From assembly GCF_022539665.2 (NCBI RefSeq), contig NC_081335.1:9398449-9462448 (forward strand): a stretch of 64,000 bases of DNA. Reading direction: 5' to 3'. The notes beneath the pieces were generated by a model, which did not search any database, was not told the DNA's origin, and saw only the letters and a list, made by a program, of their open reading frames with translations. Made by a program: the position numbers and the translations under genes. How positions within the stretch are numbered: position 1 is the first letter of the stretch; the number at the start of each line of letters is the position of its first letter. Shown piece after piece: positions 40,331 to 53,649 of this stretch. This DNA comes from Daphnia carinata (Eukaryota; Arthropoda; Branchiopoda; Diplostraca; Daphniidae).

Positions 40331-42235
40331 TTACCGGTGTCAGGATTCCAGATTCAGAGATCGCCCCGACCAGATAAATCTCGCACTTCTTGCGAATTTT
40401 CCAGTTTCAAAATTGTTGTATGTGTTCCTTTAGAAAGCGAAATGTGGATTATGGGTATGCGATAATAGAAGACCAGCTGACTGTTATTGATAGGTATTAC
40501 CACACCAACAAATTCTCATGATGATTCCTTACTATTTGATAATTTTCGAAAAAAACACGCAAACGGTGTTTGAAAAACTGGGGGAAAATATTCATAAAAT
40601 CCATGTAGTCGTTACCGGGAGTCCATGGAAAAACATTAGGTAAAGTATGTTCCTGACGTGATGCATTTTAAATATATTTACGCAGCATCCAAGCCAATCA
40701 AGGAATTCTATCGAAAGTTAAAGGAAAGAGTGTGGGACAAACCGAATTTGGATGTGGCATAAAACTAAAATGGAAAACTAAGCTCGAAAATGACGGTAAA
40801 CAATTATTTAGAAAACCCGATTTGGAGTTATCTATAGGGGGCCGGTAAAAAAAAAAATAATACATGTGATGCGATCAGTAAGATGGTATCGTGATTCTGA
40901 TGGGACACTAAATTTGACGGAGGGTAAATAAGAACTTCAAACGAGTTCAAGACAACCATAGAAACAGCGATCAAGAAGAAGATTCAGGATTTTTAGAGCC
41001 GAAAATAATAACCCCTTTTTCAGAGTAAAAACAATTATTTTATAAATAACGTGGTTAGAATAATTTCATTAAGATAAACGAACTTAAATCAAAGAAGAAG
41101 GAAGAATCAAGAAACATTTAAAAACAAATTTATAATGTAAGAATTATACAAACAAGAAAAAACAAGCCTATCACTTAATTTTAGTCATTTATTGCCAATC
41201 CAAAACGAACTGACACAAATTTTTTCTACAGGCACTACAGGCAGAAATATTTTTAGGAGGAAGTGATACAAAAAACAAAATAAACAGACAATTGAAAAAT
41301 CTTGTAGAAAGGCTGAAGCTGAGAGATGCTTATTGAACAAAATACCCAATAGCCACTACCTAATTTTCTGAGTCCCAATATAAATAATGAAAAATCGAGA
41401 AAATATTTAGAAGAGGTAAACATTTAAGTTTTACTTAGGCTAGATCTAGAGAGCTCCATGAAGAAACAGGAAGAAATATTGAAGTAGAAACTGAATACTA
41501 GTACAATTTATGATCCAAAATTCTAAAATACATTATAAAATTTTATTTTGAAGCAAACGAACAAGAGTATAAGAGTACAATGCAGTGGTAAGAAAAAGAA
41601 ATATTTTAAAAATCCAAATAGTGCGCACACAAAGTTGGAAAATAAAATTGAAAGAAAAGAACAAGAAATTCTTTATCAGATGTTACGATCAATAGCCAAA
41701 ATGGTAAACAAAATAGTTTAAGAATCATTACTATTTTAAAAATATGTTTTAAAAATATGCATAGAATAGATGAAGAAGGAAAGAATATTTAAGATGAATA
41801 TAATTACCTTATTGATAATGAAACACTTAGTGTGACAAACTTTATTTTAAAAACATAAAAGAGAAAGCAGAAGAATAAACGAATTATCAGAGAATGAGAC
41901 ATTAAAAACCCTAAGTGTCAATTTTTTTTAAATCTTTGAACGTTATACTCTCTAAGCAAGCACCATTCAGTAAAAAGGGAAGGTATTTTTAAACAATTTT
42001 AAAGAATCAAATAAACCAAGAGATGAATTTAAAGTTAGGTAAAGGAATCTTAGAAGATGATGTCCGGAAAGCCTGTGACAAAAGTGTCACAAAATAAGTC
42101 ACCAGAATACATGGATTGCATGTTGAACTACAAAAAAGCGTGGCCCTGCTTAAAAACGAAATTCTAAAAATGTTTACCGAAATATATGATAGTGAAAAAT
42201 TTCGAAAAACCCGAACTGCAGTTATCATATTGTAA
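40331..42235 (+). mobile_element. LINE-B copy 5, very degenerate
   Basis: Plus strand: ORF1-like sequence (40430-40800, with VVVTGSPWKN-like reading GSPWK), endonuclease/linker remnants (41200-41900) and RT start (42000-42235; reading AVIIL after EKFRKTRT, the equivalent of ETQTTGIITL). Many stops. It follows LINE-A A4 directly. Confidence 0.55.
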
Positions 42236-43589
42236 GAGTTAATTGCCGTTTATTTATTGTCCCGGTACATAACTACATCACATTGTAGCACAGGCAACTC
42301 TAAGCATAACAGTTGCAAATCACCGGTTTTGGTAACTGGAGTAGGTACAGTGGCGCACACCTTGGTAGAAACGAGAAACACGTTTAGGTGGCAGAAGACC
42401 GAGGTGGGTGCGGTGCACAGGTTATACACTACGCGCCATTCCTAAGTCCAAGTCATGGAAGCATACCGCTAACTGTATTTAGCGGGATTCCAATTTAATG
42501 TGTAGTGACGTAGTATATACACTACGCGTCATATCCACTTCAGAGCTGGAGGAACTGCCGCAAGGAATAAAGAAAGCAGTTTTTGCTCTTTACATCCCTT
42601 TCCCGATACAATAGAAGAAGTTGGTCCGTCAACTGCTACACAAACATAGATAACATATATTTGTGTTTTTACTATGGTGATCTATATCATCTTTCATTGT
42701 AAAAATTTAGTCAAAAGTGCTAATACACTGGATACAGGATTATTGCTTACATTCAAGGAACACGTTGCTTGGGTACTTGTTGTTGGGGTACCTGTGCCAA
42801 TGAATTCCTGCTTAACGAGATAACCATACTTTGGCAGCATTTGCGGGATAAGTTGCGGTAATGATTCTCGCGATGTGTGTGTTCCTTCTGCCGACGATGC
42901 TTTTCGGGAACCTTTTCTTTTCTTCGCTTGATATCTATTCCCCGATGGATAATTAAAGTTTCCTGTCTTTTCCATCGTGATGTTGCATTCCAGCTCTGAA
43001 CTATTTTTTGATTTGGTCAAGCCTGATGTAATCCTGGGCGAATTTTCCTAGGCAATCTTGTGCTTGAATTTCGCGCCATTGCGTAGCAATATATCTAGCA
43101 TTTCATGATGTCAATAGCATGGAGCAACAATTACGGCAGATTAGCAGTGACGCAAGGAGCTACTTTTTTAAACTGGTTTTTATCTATTTTGTGTATAAGG
43201 TCACACGCAATTCTGTCAATTGTCCTGCTGTAAAATGTTGCCGCGTTCGAAGTACTGTTTAGCCGTTGCGACGTAGTTGTTGGTTGCATTGGCTGATCCA
43301 AAGAAATGCATCGGCTACCATTAGCGGTTTTATTCCGAGAAGTTCCACGCACGGAATCTACAGTGGAGGAAATGTAGTTTATGCAGTAGATAAACGTGGT
43401 TATTGGTGGCGGCTCTAGGTTTTACTGGTTTAACACATTTCGATGTCGCCAAAATAGGTTACTAGTAGGTCTGTTATGAGATATCTTTTAAGTGCGACAA
43501 TTCATTGCAGTAAGGTTACTCCGTTCGTGAATCTTTTGTTGTCCCTCCCGTTCGATAATATTGAGAAGGAGATGTGTGCATCTTTGTTT
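42236..43589 (-). other. unidentified region with two short open frames
   Basis: Minus-strand frames 43352-43131 (RGTSRNKTANGSRCISLDQP) and 43020-42694 (KKRKGSRKASSAEG, a basic stretch that looks like a nuclear-localisation signal) could be parts of one broken gene. At 42425 and 42510 the word TATACACTACGCG occurs twice. No family recognised. Confidence 0.25.
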
Positions 43590-44160
43590 CCCACATAGCA
43601 CCGGGCTGTCGTTAAAACATCCCGAGGATGTCCGATCGTCCCGAGTGAGGAGATCCCGAGGAGCTCTTTAGGTAATATTTAAGACCCCTTCCATTCGTCC
43701 AAATGTTCGGGACTAGTAGTATCTTTAAGATAACTTTCAAGACAATCTGTGGACAAATTTAAGTTTTCATTTTGATGCATGAAAGACGTTCAAGACGATG
43801 TTGTTTTACATAGGCGAATTCCCAAAAATATCTTACTGTTGCCTTTAAGACTTCCGTAGTTATGGATCACGACGTCCCAGAGAATGGAAAATGACGCCCA
43901 AATGCATAGAAAGTGACGTCTAAAGTATGGTTAAAGACATCTAACAGACGTCATAAAAAATGGAATATGACGTCAAAAACTTTACGAAAATATGAGGCCT
44001 AAAATGGTAACAAGAGTCCACATCATTACATGTCAAGCAATATATTCTTGAATTTAGCAGTGTACATCAACACATTGCGGGACCATACGGCCTATACAGG
44101 ATCAAGTAAATAAATAGGGACATGTAAAAAAGCATCACGATTTGTTTGCTGTACTTTGCT

Positions 44161-44956
44161 TTAACCTATCACTGTTTTTCTTATAATCATTTGGGAAGTT
44201 TGTTCAATATGTGGGATAGGTGTTTTGCTGAATTCTCCATATTTAACGGCCTCCGTAACAGCTAAGAATAATCTCGAACCTTTCACCGCTGAACTCTTCT
44301 CCTTCCCACTGTTTGGTTTTGGTGTTTCACTCCAAGTGTTGGTTTTCATGAATTCGTTAGTCATCACCTCGCGCTGAATTCTTCTAATTGTATCCTCCAC
44401 ATTTTTTTCAAAGAAACTAACGCAGCATCTCCACCTGAAATGAAAACATGTTAACGATATTGTGCTGCAAGTAGAACAGTTAACTAATTTAACATTAATG
44501 GACCCATACAAGGTTGTTTCGGGCGTCAGGTTTCAACAATTTTTCTTCGAAATGTTGGATGTCTTCTTTCGTTTTCAAAGAAGTCTGAAATATCTTTGAA
44601 AGACAGGATGGCGATTTTTTCCCACACTAATGTCAATTGGGCCAACTTCACTGCTAAGTCTTTCGTCAAAGTAGATAGATGAAGTCGGTAACGAGGATTG
44701 TGTGAGCTGTTTGGCTTTTTCCTGTTGATTTTGTATCTTTCTAGATCCCTCTGATCTGAGATTTCCTCTTTGAATTGCTCAAAAATATCCCTGCTGACTC
44801 TGACATGTCAGACTCATCTTTTCTGTTCATGGCTCTTTCAAAAGATTCTATTGAAACCAATAAATTTATTAGTACATAACAATTGTACATATAGTAACAT
44901 AATTTACCGTGACTCGAAAAAATTTTGCAATCATAGCGTTTCCATGACATTTTCAA
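44161..44956 (-). pseudogene. DUF4806-like gene in the TIR transposon
   Basis: Likely minus-strand exons: 44956-44909 (MKMSWKRYDCKIFSSH), ~44859-44518 (ERAMNRKDESD, later KDISDFFENERR and in another frame FEEKLLKPDARNNL), and 44434-44161 after TTTCAG. The last encodes EDTIRRIQREVMTNEFMKTN, then W and GSRLFLAVTEAVK. The pattern 'GGD...tiRri....mTNe....W.........K....l...i.eAv' fits DUF4806, a domain found in many arthropod proteins and of unknown function. Frameshifts, including one in an A run near 44410, break it. Confidence 0.45.
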
Positions 44957-45377
44957 AATTGCACAACCCTCAGCCTATTTGCGGTGACTTTTCGAAGACT
45001 TCGTTTTCTTTAGTTTTGTCTTGAAATTGCACAATTAAGAATGTAGTCATTTTAATCAGATGTCAGCCAGTGAAAGTTAAACACAAACGATAATAAGCAC
45101 ACACGAAAATCCACTTGTTTACTTCTTTCAATAACTAAAACTAGACTGAAAAAAAATGAGAGAAAAGGGAGCGTATTTCTGAAATGATTCGGGAGTCGAG
45201 ACTCGCTTTTGTTTTGTCATTTGTTTTTTTTTCATCTTCTGAAGCACTCTCTGTTGAAACTGTCGTCAAATATTAGTGAATTATGAGCATATTTTCATTC
45301 TGAAATATTATTGATTGATTACTTGTTTGTTAGGTGCTTAAGCATCACAACTTAAACCATCACTATAGGTATGTATA

Positions 45378-45914
45378 GTGATAGAGTCAGATGTCAAAAT
45401 TAGTTCAATTTCCTCCCAACTTGATGTTGAAGTTGGTATTTTCCCTGATACACTAGCAGAAACTCAAGTCCAACGGATACCTAAATTAGACGTAAAAGTA
45501 CATTATCTTGAACAAAATTTTTTGAAGACTATAAATAACCTTGCTTCGGTAAAAAGGGGCCCACAACATCTGTGGCAGTGTTCCTGTGGTCTTCAGAGAA
45601 CTATTCTGACGAGCAAGTACCAGACAGTAGTGGTAGTGATAGTAATCTGGAAGAATCGTTATCTGCAACAATAGAAGAATTCGATGTTGAGGGACCAGCA
45701 GCAAAAAATGAAGTGTCAGCTGGCGAACTTTTCCCAGGGCACAGTTAGCTACGTGAAAATAGAAAGTTCCATAGACTTTTCCAAATGTGATCAACTATTG
45801 AAAATTTTGCATCCCTATCATCCTGATCTTCCTCTGTCAACTCGAACTCTTGTAAAAACACCTCGGAAAGCGAGTAAACATTCCAGGAATTGCACACTTG
45901 AAATCCGATTATGA
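45378..45914 (+). other. low-complexity acidic open frames, unidentified
   Basis: Overlapping frames. One reads DSSGSDSNLEESLSATIEEF (45625-45690), an acidic Ser-rich stretch like linkers of transposon proteins. I cannot set exons or a family. Confidence 0.2.
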
Positions 45915-47039
45915 GGCCGATGGTTGTGTTTTCTTAAAGACATGTCCGTTGTTGTGATACATGATTTTGTAAATCGCCGTGATAATGCGGTTGTAATTGC
46001 AAAAAGATATGCAAACCAACGAGATATCTATACGGATCGCTGTCGTTCGTCTGTAATCCAAGAATATCTTGTGTCATCGCTGTCTGCTAACTTTCAATTG
46101 TTGACATGAAAAACATTTTGTGTAAGGTGGTTAGATTGCCTACTTCGGCGTCATTGAATACATTTGCAGTTTTTCTATTAAAGAAACAATGAATTTTGAT
46201 TGTTTGATGTTCATTTTCGCGCAATAACTGATGAGATGTTTTTTACGCTGTGTATACCCCTTAAAATTTCACTGATAGAGGCGACTGTAATTTTCGGGTA
46301 TAGGCGTCTACAAGGCATCTTAAAAACACCCAACAGACGTGTAGAGCACATTTAGAAGACCTCTTTAAGATATCTTAAGACGTCTAGAAAACACCTGCAT
46401 TTCGCCTTTAACTTCACTGATAAAGTTGTCCGAAATTTGCCCTATGTAGACGTCGTATAGACACCTTCTTCTGATCCCGTTTTTCTCTTGAACGATAGTC
46501 CTGAGAACGATATTCTGATCTTGGACGTCTTAGGAATATCTTATTCTAATCTTAGTACTACGTCCCGAGTTTGTCTTTCCGGGAACATCCTTAAGACATC
46601 TTTGTTTAGCTTCGAATCGCCTTGTCGTTAATTAAGCCTGTCTTGACATCTTAAAGACGTCACTTTTTAGTCTTCGTATTCCGTTGACCTAAGGAAGTCC
46701 TGACCAGATATCTTTAAGACGTCCTTTTTTGGACAGAGCTGTCTTTGTACCAAAGTAGGCCTGACCGGACATCTTTGAGACGGCCTGTTGTAGTCTGGGA
46801 TGTCTTTCGGACTATGAGACATCCTTGGCATATCTTACAGTCCACCCGGTGCTATGTGGGTTGCCCCTAACACATGAAAGAAAGCTTTTTTTGCTATGGT
46901 GATATTCTCTTTTGTTTCACCACAGTATCCATTATTTTAAGAGAATAGTACTGGAAAGATCTTGTACGTACTCAGTATCAGGAATATTGGCTGGAAATTT
47001 CCGTGCTCTGAAGAATCATCTATGTTAGATACAGGAACT

Positions 47040-47610
47040 GTCATTGATGTTTTGCGAAAGCTGGAATCCCATTAGCCCATACAGAGCGGTAGATCACTGC
47101 TAGGCGATGGTTGCTTGCGTCCATTGCAAGAAGAAATGTCGATATTCCAGGCAATGTCGTCCAGGCGCTATGTTGGAAGTTTTTCCGAGTTTACCCTTGA
47201 TTTCTTCTGGGCTTTATGGTAAGGGAAGAATTCCTAGTTCCTCTGGTGTCAGGTTTTGCCATTTACACTTTTCGAAGTGTGTTTTGGTGCAGTTGATGTG
47301 TTCCATTGGCGGTGGTCTTTAGGAGTAGGTTGATTCGAGAAATGCAGTAGCCAAATAGTTGGGTTCTGCATAGCTAATCAATTTGTCTCTCGATATCCTT
47401 CCAGTTTTCTGCCTCTATTCCAGGATAAAACGAGTACAGACGTTGCAGTTTACCCTATCCTTTCACTTCTTTTTTCCGGACGCCTAATTCTTTTTTGTTA
47501 CGATTACTTCGTGTGCTCTCTGTTAAAGATGTTGGTTTTGCGGTGCGGGAATGGTGTCTTCAAGATTTGTTGGCAGTCTAAGCCATTCAGCTATGCATTA
47601 TTGAAAAGGG
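47040..47610 (-). mobile_element. LINE-C fragment (RT start and linker)
   Basis: Resembles 4640-5100: both contain CAGAGCGG(C/T)AGAT, and the minus strand gives EEIKG and W-rich linker pieces in broken frames. It lies inside the inverted-duplication arm. Confidence 0.5.
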
Positions 47611-47800
47611 ACAAAAAAGTAAAGCACTATCCAAAATCAATGAAATTCACCAGGAAAACAGGTTCTCTACTTGATACGATTACTACCAATAAAATCATCA
47701 GTTGATATCTTTATATCATCTTACATATCTATTGAAATTAAAACACCTTATTAGGATGGCCAGCAAAATAATTAATATCTAGTAGTTAAGAGTCAGCAAT

Positions 47801-48064
47801 ATGGATTCTAGATACCACCACGACCACCGCCAAAAGAATGGCCGTTTAGGCAAGCTGAAGAAATATGCGGTCGTTATGGCAGTGAGCCACGTGGCACACC
47901 CGGCTCGTGTAGAGGAAGCACGGGAAGATAATAAAGACCGACGTACAAGGTCCGTCAGAACTGATACCACCTTTTTGGGGTTCCTTAAGAAGAGTAGCCT
48001 CGGTAACGAGACAAAGTTTGTCGTCCCAGAGAGCGTCATAGCCAGACTCGTAACTATACTATAG
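47801..48064 (+). other. open frame in the left arm, unidentified
   Basis: An 87-residue Arg-rich frame starting MDSRYHHDHRQKNGRL. The right arm has lost 119 bp from its middle, so the frame is not kept. The opposite strand is open too. Coding is doubtful. Confidence 0.15.
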
Positions 48065-48744
48065 CAACACCCTTTCTCGAGCCGGGATCCCTCTTTTTGA
48101 GACATTTGTCAAAGGAGTGGTAAAAGAGGACAGATATGACCAGTAGCTGATTATTCTAACATTAGTGGTCAGAACACGTCAACAACGTTTCCAGCGCGAT
48201 AAAATCAGTCTGGTGGACATAATGTTGGCCGGTTGAATCACAATGGCTGCAACAAAGGCGGAGCAAGAAGAAGTAACTGCTTCAGCAACATGTGTAAAAT
48301 GTGAAATATGTAAAAATTTCGGTTGCTAACCTAGTTCGTATCAATTCGACCAAAGAATCAACCACCAGTACGCGACAATATCCTTAAGCAATTTAAACTA
48401 ATGAAAAAAGTTGATGAATGTTTCTTCTTATTCTTTGTTCTCTTACTTTTCTAATTCTCATGAGTTGGCTTATAGTGAATACATACATCATTGTGGGTAA
48501 TCGCCGACGAGTTTTTTAAATTCATTTTTGTCTTAAATCAGTAAAGTCATCCTACTCAAGGCGAGAATGCTTTACACTATATTCACATTAAATACACGTA
48601 TATTTGATACTGTAACGAAGTCATCAAAATACAACTTTTAATTATATTTTATCTTGATTGTTTTTTTTCTTTCTATTCAAGTTATATATTATGTTTGTTG
48701 TCCGTTTTCATAAAAGTATATCTTATAAATATAATAATTGAAGT

Positions 48745-49310
48745 GTCATGGACATTTCCTTGAATTCTATTTTCATATTATACTTTACATCCTGCTTGTT
48801 GCTGATTGGATGAGTCTCATGCGTAGGACATCGCGCCATACATTTCCGGGAATACGAAATGTTGCTGAGTTCGACACTCAATAACTTGTATCCGGAGCTC
48901 ATCTGTCGGAAATGCTATGTTTTCCTCAAACATGTAAAATCTATAAAAGGATGCCCTTTTGTTCCCGAAAGTTAGTTCTCTCTCGTTCTTATCCTAGTTC
49001 TACTTCACCTTTTTTTTCAGAGCAGTTCCATTCAGCAAGTTTAGTGAGTTTATTTTATATTTCATGCAATAACTTTTGTGAGTGCCTTCTCATCGCTTCT
49101 TGTGCGACTGACGAGCCTGTTATCTGTATTTTTCTTTACAGCGCTTTTCATCTTTATTCCATCTTCGCCACAGCGTGAGACGGTAAGACCAATTTTATAT
49201 GACTCCATTTCCTATTTTCTCTTTCCCAATTTTGCCCTATAACTGTGTATTTTTGTTTATCCAGTTGGCCTATTTGAATAAAATATATCCGACATTGTGG
49301 TAACATCCCC
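48745..49310 (+). other. possible solo LTR or promoter region
   Basis: TATAAAAGG at 48942 is followed by TTAGTTCTCTC ~20 bp on, and AATAAA at 49277 by GTGGTAACA. This order (TATA, start, poly(A) signal within ~350 bp) is that of an LTR. Clear ends and a target duplication are not found. Confidence 0.35.
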
Positions 49311-49429
49311 CGAGTTCATTCTTTTATTATTATTATTTTTCTTAATAACGTAAGGTCATTCTTTCCACAAGAAGAATGCTTTACAATACTGTTTTAGTGT
49401 ATATGAACATCTTGAAACGCAATTTATAA

Positions 49430-50470
49430 CACAATATTCAAATTGAATATAGGTATATTTACTACTGTCTTAACGTAGGTCACGAAAATCACTGTATCAG
49501 ACTATATTCACATTGAATACACGTATATTAGATACTGTTGTAATGTGGCACTTTTTGATTCAAGATCATGAAACTAATTCTATGTCACTATATTCACATT
49601 GAATACACAAATATTTGATAATGTTTGATTGTAGATTGTGACACTCATTCTATTTCACTATATACACATTGACTACACATATATTTGATACTGTTTGAAT
49701 GTAGATCATGAAACCCACTGTATCACACTATATTAACATTGAATACACGTATATTTGATACCCTTTGAAAGTTGATCATAAAACTCATTCTATATCACTA
49801 TATTCACATTGAATACACGTATATTTGATGCTGTTTGAATCTTGTTGATGAAACTCGTTGTATCACACCATATTCACGTTGAATATACGTACATTTGATG
49901 CTGTTTGAATCTGAATAATCTCTGAAGTAGATCTACACTGGATGAAATAATCGTGTATTCAACGTGGAAATAGTGTGATGAATTTCAAGAACTAGGTTCA
50001 AACAACATCGAATATACTTGTATTCAATGTGAAAATAGCGTCATATAATGAGTTTTGTGAAGTAGATCTATAATGGATCAAACATAGGTGAATTCATTGC
50101 GAATATAGTGTGATACACTGCGTTTTGTGAAGTAGACCTATACAGGATCAACTATACGTGTATTCAATGTGAAGATAGTGATGAAAATGAGCTTGATGAT
50201 CTACATTCAAACAGTACCAAATATACGTGTATTCCAAGTGAATATAGTGTGATACAGTGAGTTTAATGTTCTAAATTCAAATAGTATCAAATATACGTGT
50301 CTTCAATGTGAATATAGTGTTATAGAATCAGTTTCATGATCTACATTCAAACAGTATAAGATATATCTGTATGGACTGTGAATATAGTGTGATACTGTGA
50401 ATTTCATTAACTACATTCAAACAGTATCAAATATACGTGTTTTCAATGTGAATATAGTGAATGCACTGGT
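49430..50470. repeat. palindromic satellite, ~70-bp unit
   Basis: Direct repeats of a unit with CACTATATTCACATTGAATA and ACGTATATTTGATACTGTTT at starts 49586, 49656, 49726, 49796 and 49866 (exact 70-bp steps), an earlier one at 49500 and a lone unit at 48575. After ~49920 the same unit runs in the opposite direction to ~50470. No coding content. Confidence 0.88.
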
Positions 50471-50479
50471 CATCTCTCT

Positions 50480-53400
50480 CTTCCAGGTTGTGAAGATGTA
50501 GGCAGCCAGAAAAATAAGTTTTTACAGAAAAATACATAATGACTCAAACTGGCCGCGAATCAAGTTCTCGTTTGAGGACCTGCACCTGTTTGATGCATGA
50601 TTCCGTCCCACCAGCTTCAAATGATAAGGCATCCAGGAAACTGGAATGTCGGCTGCTCGTCAGTTTCTTGATACTGATGGCATATGGCACGTGTTGCTTG
50701 TTTGAACAGATTCAACCGATAGTATATCGTCTGTTTGAAAATATCGCCGGTTGAAGAGGAACAAGGACTCTCAGATGTAGGGGTTCCAGTAGGTGAGTGA
50801 GCTTTGCGTGACTGCTGCGGGCGCGGAATTGTTAATGTAAAATAGTAATAACGTTCGGAGGGGAAAGAATAACCAATAACTAAATAGAGAACTTTCCAGA
50901 TTAAAATATTCTTGCACAAGAAAGGGGAAATGTAGGAGAGGTGCGTGGTTACCATTCGGAGGCCTTCTAGACGAATTGGACGGTATATCATAGTTTTGTT
51001 CAGCTTTTCGACTTTTCCTATTCATAGTAATTTCATGACAGCCTTTAAGATCATGTCAGCCATAATATGATTACTTGGCAATAATTTTGCAGTAAACACA
51101 GTTCCCGAGCGGGACTTCAGCATCAGGAAAATTACTCTCGAATGCAACATTGTCGACCTAATCAGCTGTTTCCACTATGGAATGTGCGAACTTGATTCGC
51201 AACGGGGACAATGTTTGGTGCTGGAGCAAGCCACTCACAATGGCAGCTCCCATACCCGAAATCGGAAAGTTGGAAGAGTCATGCCATCCTCGGTTGGATT
51301 TCATCGTCATTGGGGTAGCAAAATTTCTAGAAGGAAAATTAGTGCTGTCAGGTTTGTGGTTGGTTCCAATTAATCTCTTATTTCGGCAAGGGAACCATTC
51401 CCTGCAAGTATGTAGGAAAGGATTATTTTTTAAAATTCTGGTTAAATGGGAATATGGGTTTCTTCAATTTCATCTTTGGTCGTTAAGCATGTGCCAATAG
51501 AGGCAAATGATCTTATCAGGGCGACATTTGTATAGTAGCTCCATTTACATGGAAAATATTGACTTCTAAACTGTTTTGCTGAACAAGTGAAAAAGAAGCC
51601 CGTCACCCTCCAGTGAGATCTCCCAAGACTTTGAGAATTTCCTCAGTTGATGAAAGGCAACTCAGTCAAAGGTATCTGCCTCGGTCATCTCCTGAATGCA
51701 AGACTGATAGAAAAACTTTATTTCTTTAATCATTCGAGCTCTTTGCCTAGAGCCCGATCCACCAAAATACGCTTGATACCCGGGTTTTAGACACTCTCCA
51801 CCAATTTGTTACAATGCATTTCCAAAGAGGATGATTGGCAGATTCTTGAAAAAAATTAATTACATATTTCTGATAACCTCCTTCTGGCAACATGGAAGTA
51901 TTTAAATGCCACAAGCCATCAGGATATTTAGTACGCTGCTGGTGACCGAGATTGGAAGTAAGAGTGGTCTGTAAATGATGATCACTAACCGATAAATATT
52001 GAAAACAGCTATTGAAAAAAAAAATTTCTGCAAAAGATTGGCTAGCACATCTCCTATGTAGCCCTTACTTGATGTTTACCAGATCAAAACCAGTAATAAT
52101 CACTTTCGAAGCATGTCTGATGACATTACGTGAAGGAGCAGGAGACTGTGTTTTTTCTGCTATCAGATGCCACGAACGAAGTTAAAATCGCCTGTCAACA
52201 CAAAGGACAGTTGAATAGTAACTATGTCAGCAGGAAAGGTTTGACGAATGAAATTGTTTTTCTCATTCTTAGTGTAACTACCTGACGAGGAATGCTAATG
52301 AACGATTGGAGCGATTTTTAGCTTTGTTGTCTTGTGCTGGGTTTTTATGTTGTGACATGGATAAGGTCAGTTGAAAACTTTTTGGTGTCAAGGTTGGTTT
52401 TCAATGTACGTTTCGTGGTACAGTGGAAACTTTCAAAAGATCTTTTGTTTTGTCTGTTTCCAATGTCTCAACTTCCCCATTATCGGGTTCCATCGAGTTG
52501 CGAAGTTTTTATGGGTTCAGAGTCATCAGTTTGTGTTTCGGGGATTATCATTTGGGTTGGTGTAATAAGTGGTAAGGGTTTGTCTGTGAATGGGAACGGT
52601 CAATAGAAAGGCGGGAATTTCTTAAGGAGTCCCTCCGGAGAGTAAGTCTTGCAATGTACACTAAAGGAGGGCTTTAGAAACCATCGGGTTTTCTGTTAAA
52701 GGAATAGTGGCGAAAATTTCTGTCATGGTCTCGCACACTTTAGTAATGTATTGAAATGGATATAATTAGATAGACAGGGATTTCTCTAATTGTCTCTCTC
52801 ATTGCCTATTTTTGAACTGGGTTTTGGCAATGAAATGTCCCTTATTACGTCTTAAAGTTGGGCAATTATGGTTAAAGTGGCTTATTTGGTTGCGCAGTAG
52901 GCAAGTAGGTTTTTGCCACTTATTTTTAACCATGGAACGATCGCTGCGAACAGTAATTTATGAGGGCGTATGTTTAATCAATGTCATTCTTACAATCATC
53001 CCAGAGGCAAAGGCAGGGTATTTGCATTATTCTCTGCCACTCGGTAGCGTTTCCACCGAATGTCAATCACTGTTCCATAATTTTTCTGACAAATTTTGAA
53101 CTACTCCCAGGTCTAAATTCTGTGGAATCCCTGCAATTAGGACAAATTTGTCCTGAATTTTTCTATTCCCGGTCATCACTTTAATTTCTTTCTCCTTCAG
53201 TTCTGTCTTGACGAGTCGACTGTGTTTGGACAAAAAATGTGAAGTATATTCCTCTGATGTAAACGTAATTCAAGCTACATGATTTCTCGTATCTAGAACA
53301 GCAGCTAGGTCTAAGAGAACCTGTGGATCAAGCTTCAAACTACGTACGAAACCATGAACCGCATGCATACTCAGTTACCGATATTGAAGACAAAAATCGA

Positions 53401-53640
53401 CATCTACAATGTTGATCCACTTGGCAGACATTAATCGCCAGACAACTTAAACAAGTTGCAAAAATGGGTTGGGAAGATCCACACTTAAAGAAAACCCTCA
53501 AAAAGCCAAAAATGAGGAAAACACATAAAACATCAAAAGCTAATACAAATTAAATTCTTTAGAAAACGAAAAAAACAAACAAAGAAAATTAAGAAGAATT
53601 AACAGAAATCTCACAATTTAATGGGGAAACGAGAGAACAC
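50480..53640 (-). mobile_element. LINE-A copy A5, degenerate, RT deleted
   Basis: Minus strand: ORF1 start at ~53432 (MSAKWINIVDVDF, then a stop), knuckle region ~52870, endonuclease ~52300, linker (SEEG-like, ~51900-51640), RT start (~51350), then a jump to C-terminal sequence (51025-50617). Both its order and its LINE-C neighbour repeat the layout of 1.2-6.4 kb. Confidence 0.65.
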
Positions 53641-53649
53641 AAAGACACG

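Larger units (their letters stand above)
43590..46860 (-). mobile_element. unclassified DNA transposon with 16-bp TIR
   Basis: Perfect terminal inverted repeats CCCACATAGCACCGGG (43590-43605 and 46845-46860), with subterminal arrays rich in GACGTC, AGATGTC and TTTAAGA words (43620-44000 and 46310-46840). It contains a broken DUF4806-like gene. A target duplication longer than TT is not visible. The superfamily is unknown to me. Confidence 0.68.
46138..48413. repeat. left arm of a >2.1-kb inverted duplication
   Basis: Runs from inside the TIR transposon past its end into LINE-C-derived and unidentified sequence. The reverse complement is at 61846-64000 with high identity and a few indels. The arm therefore copied a transposon end plus flank as one piece. 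Confidence 0.9.

Noticed and set aside
48912-49178. 88-residue plus-strand frame as a gene
   Set aside because: It starts beside a TATA box in LTR-like sequence; Cys/Ser-rich composition without known motif.
49430-50470. CRISPR-like array because of regular repeats
   Set aside because: Units are adjacent without unique spacers, reverse direction midway, and the DNA is eukaryotic.
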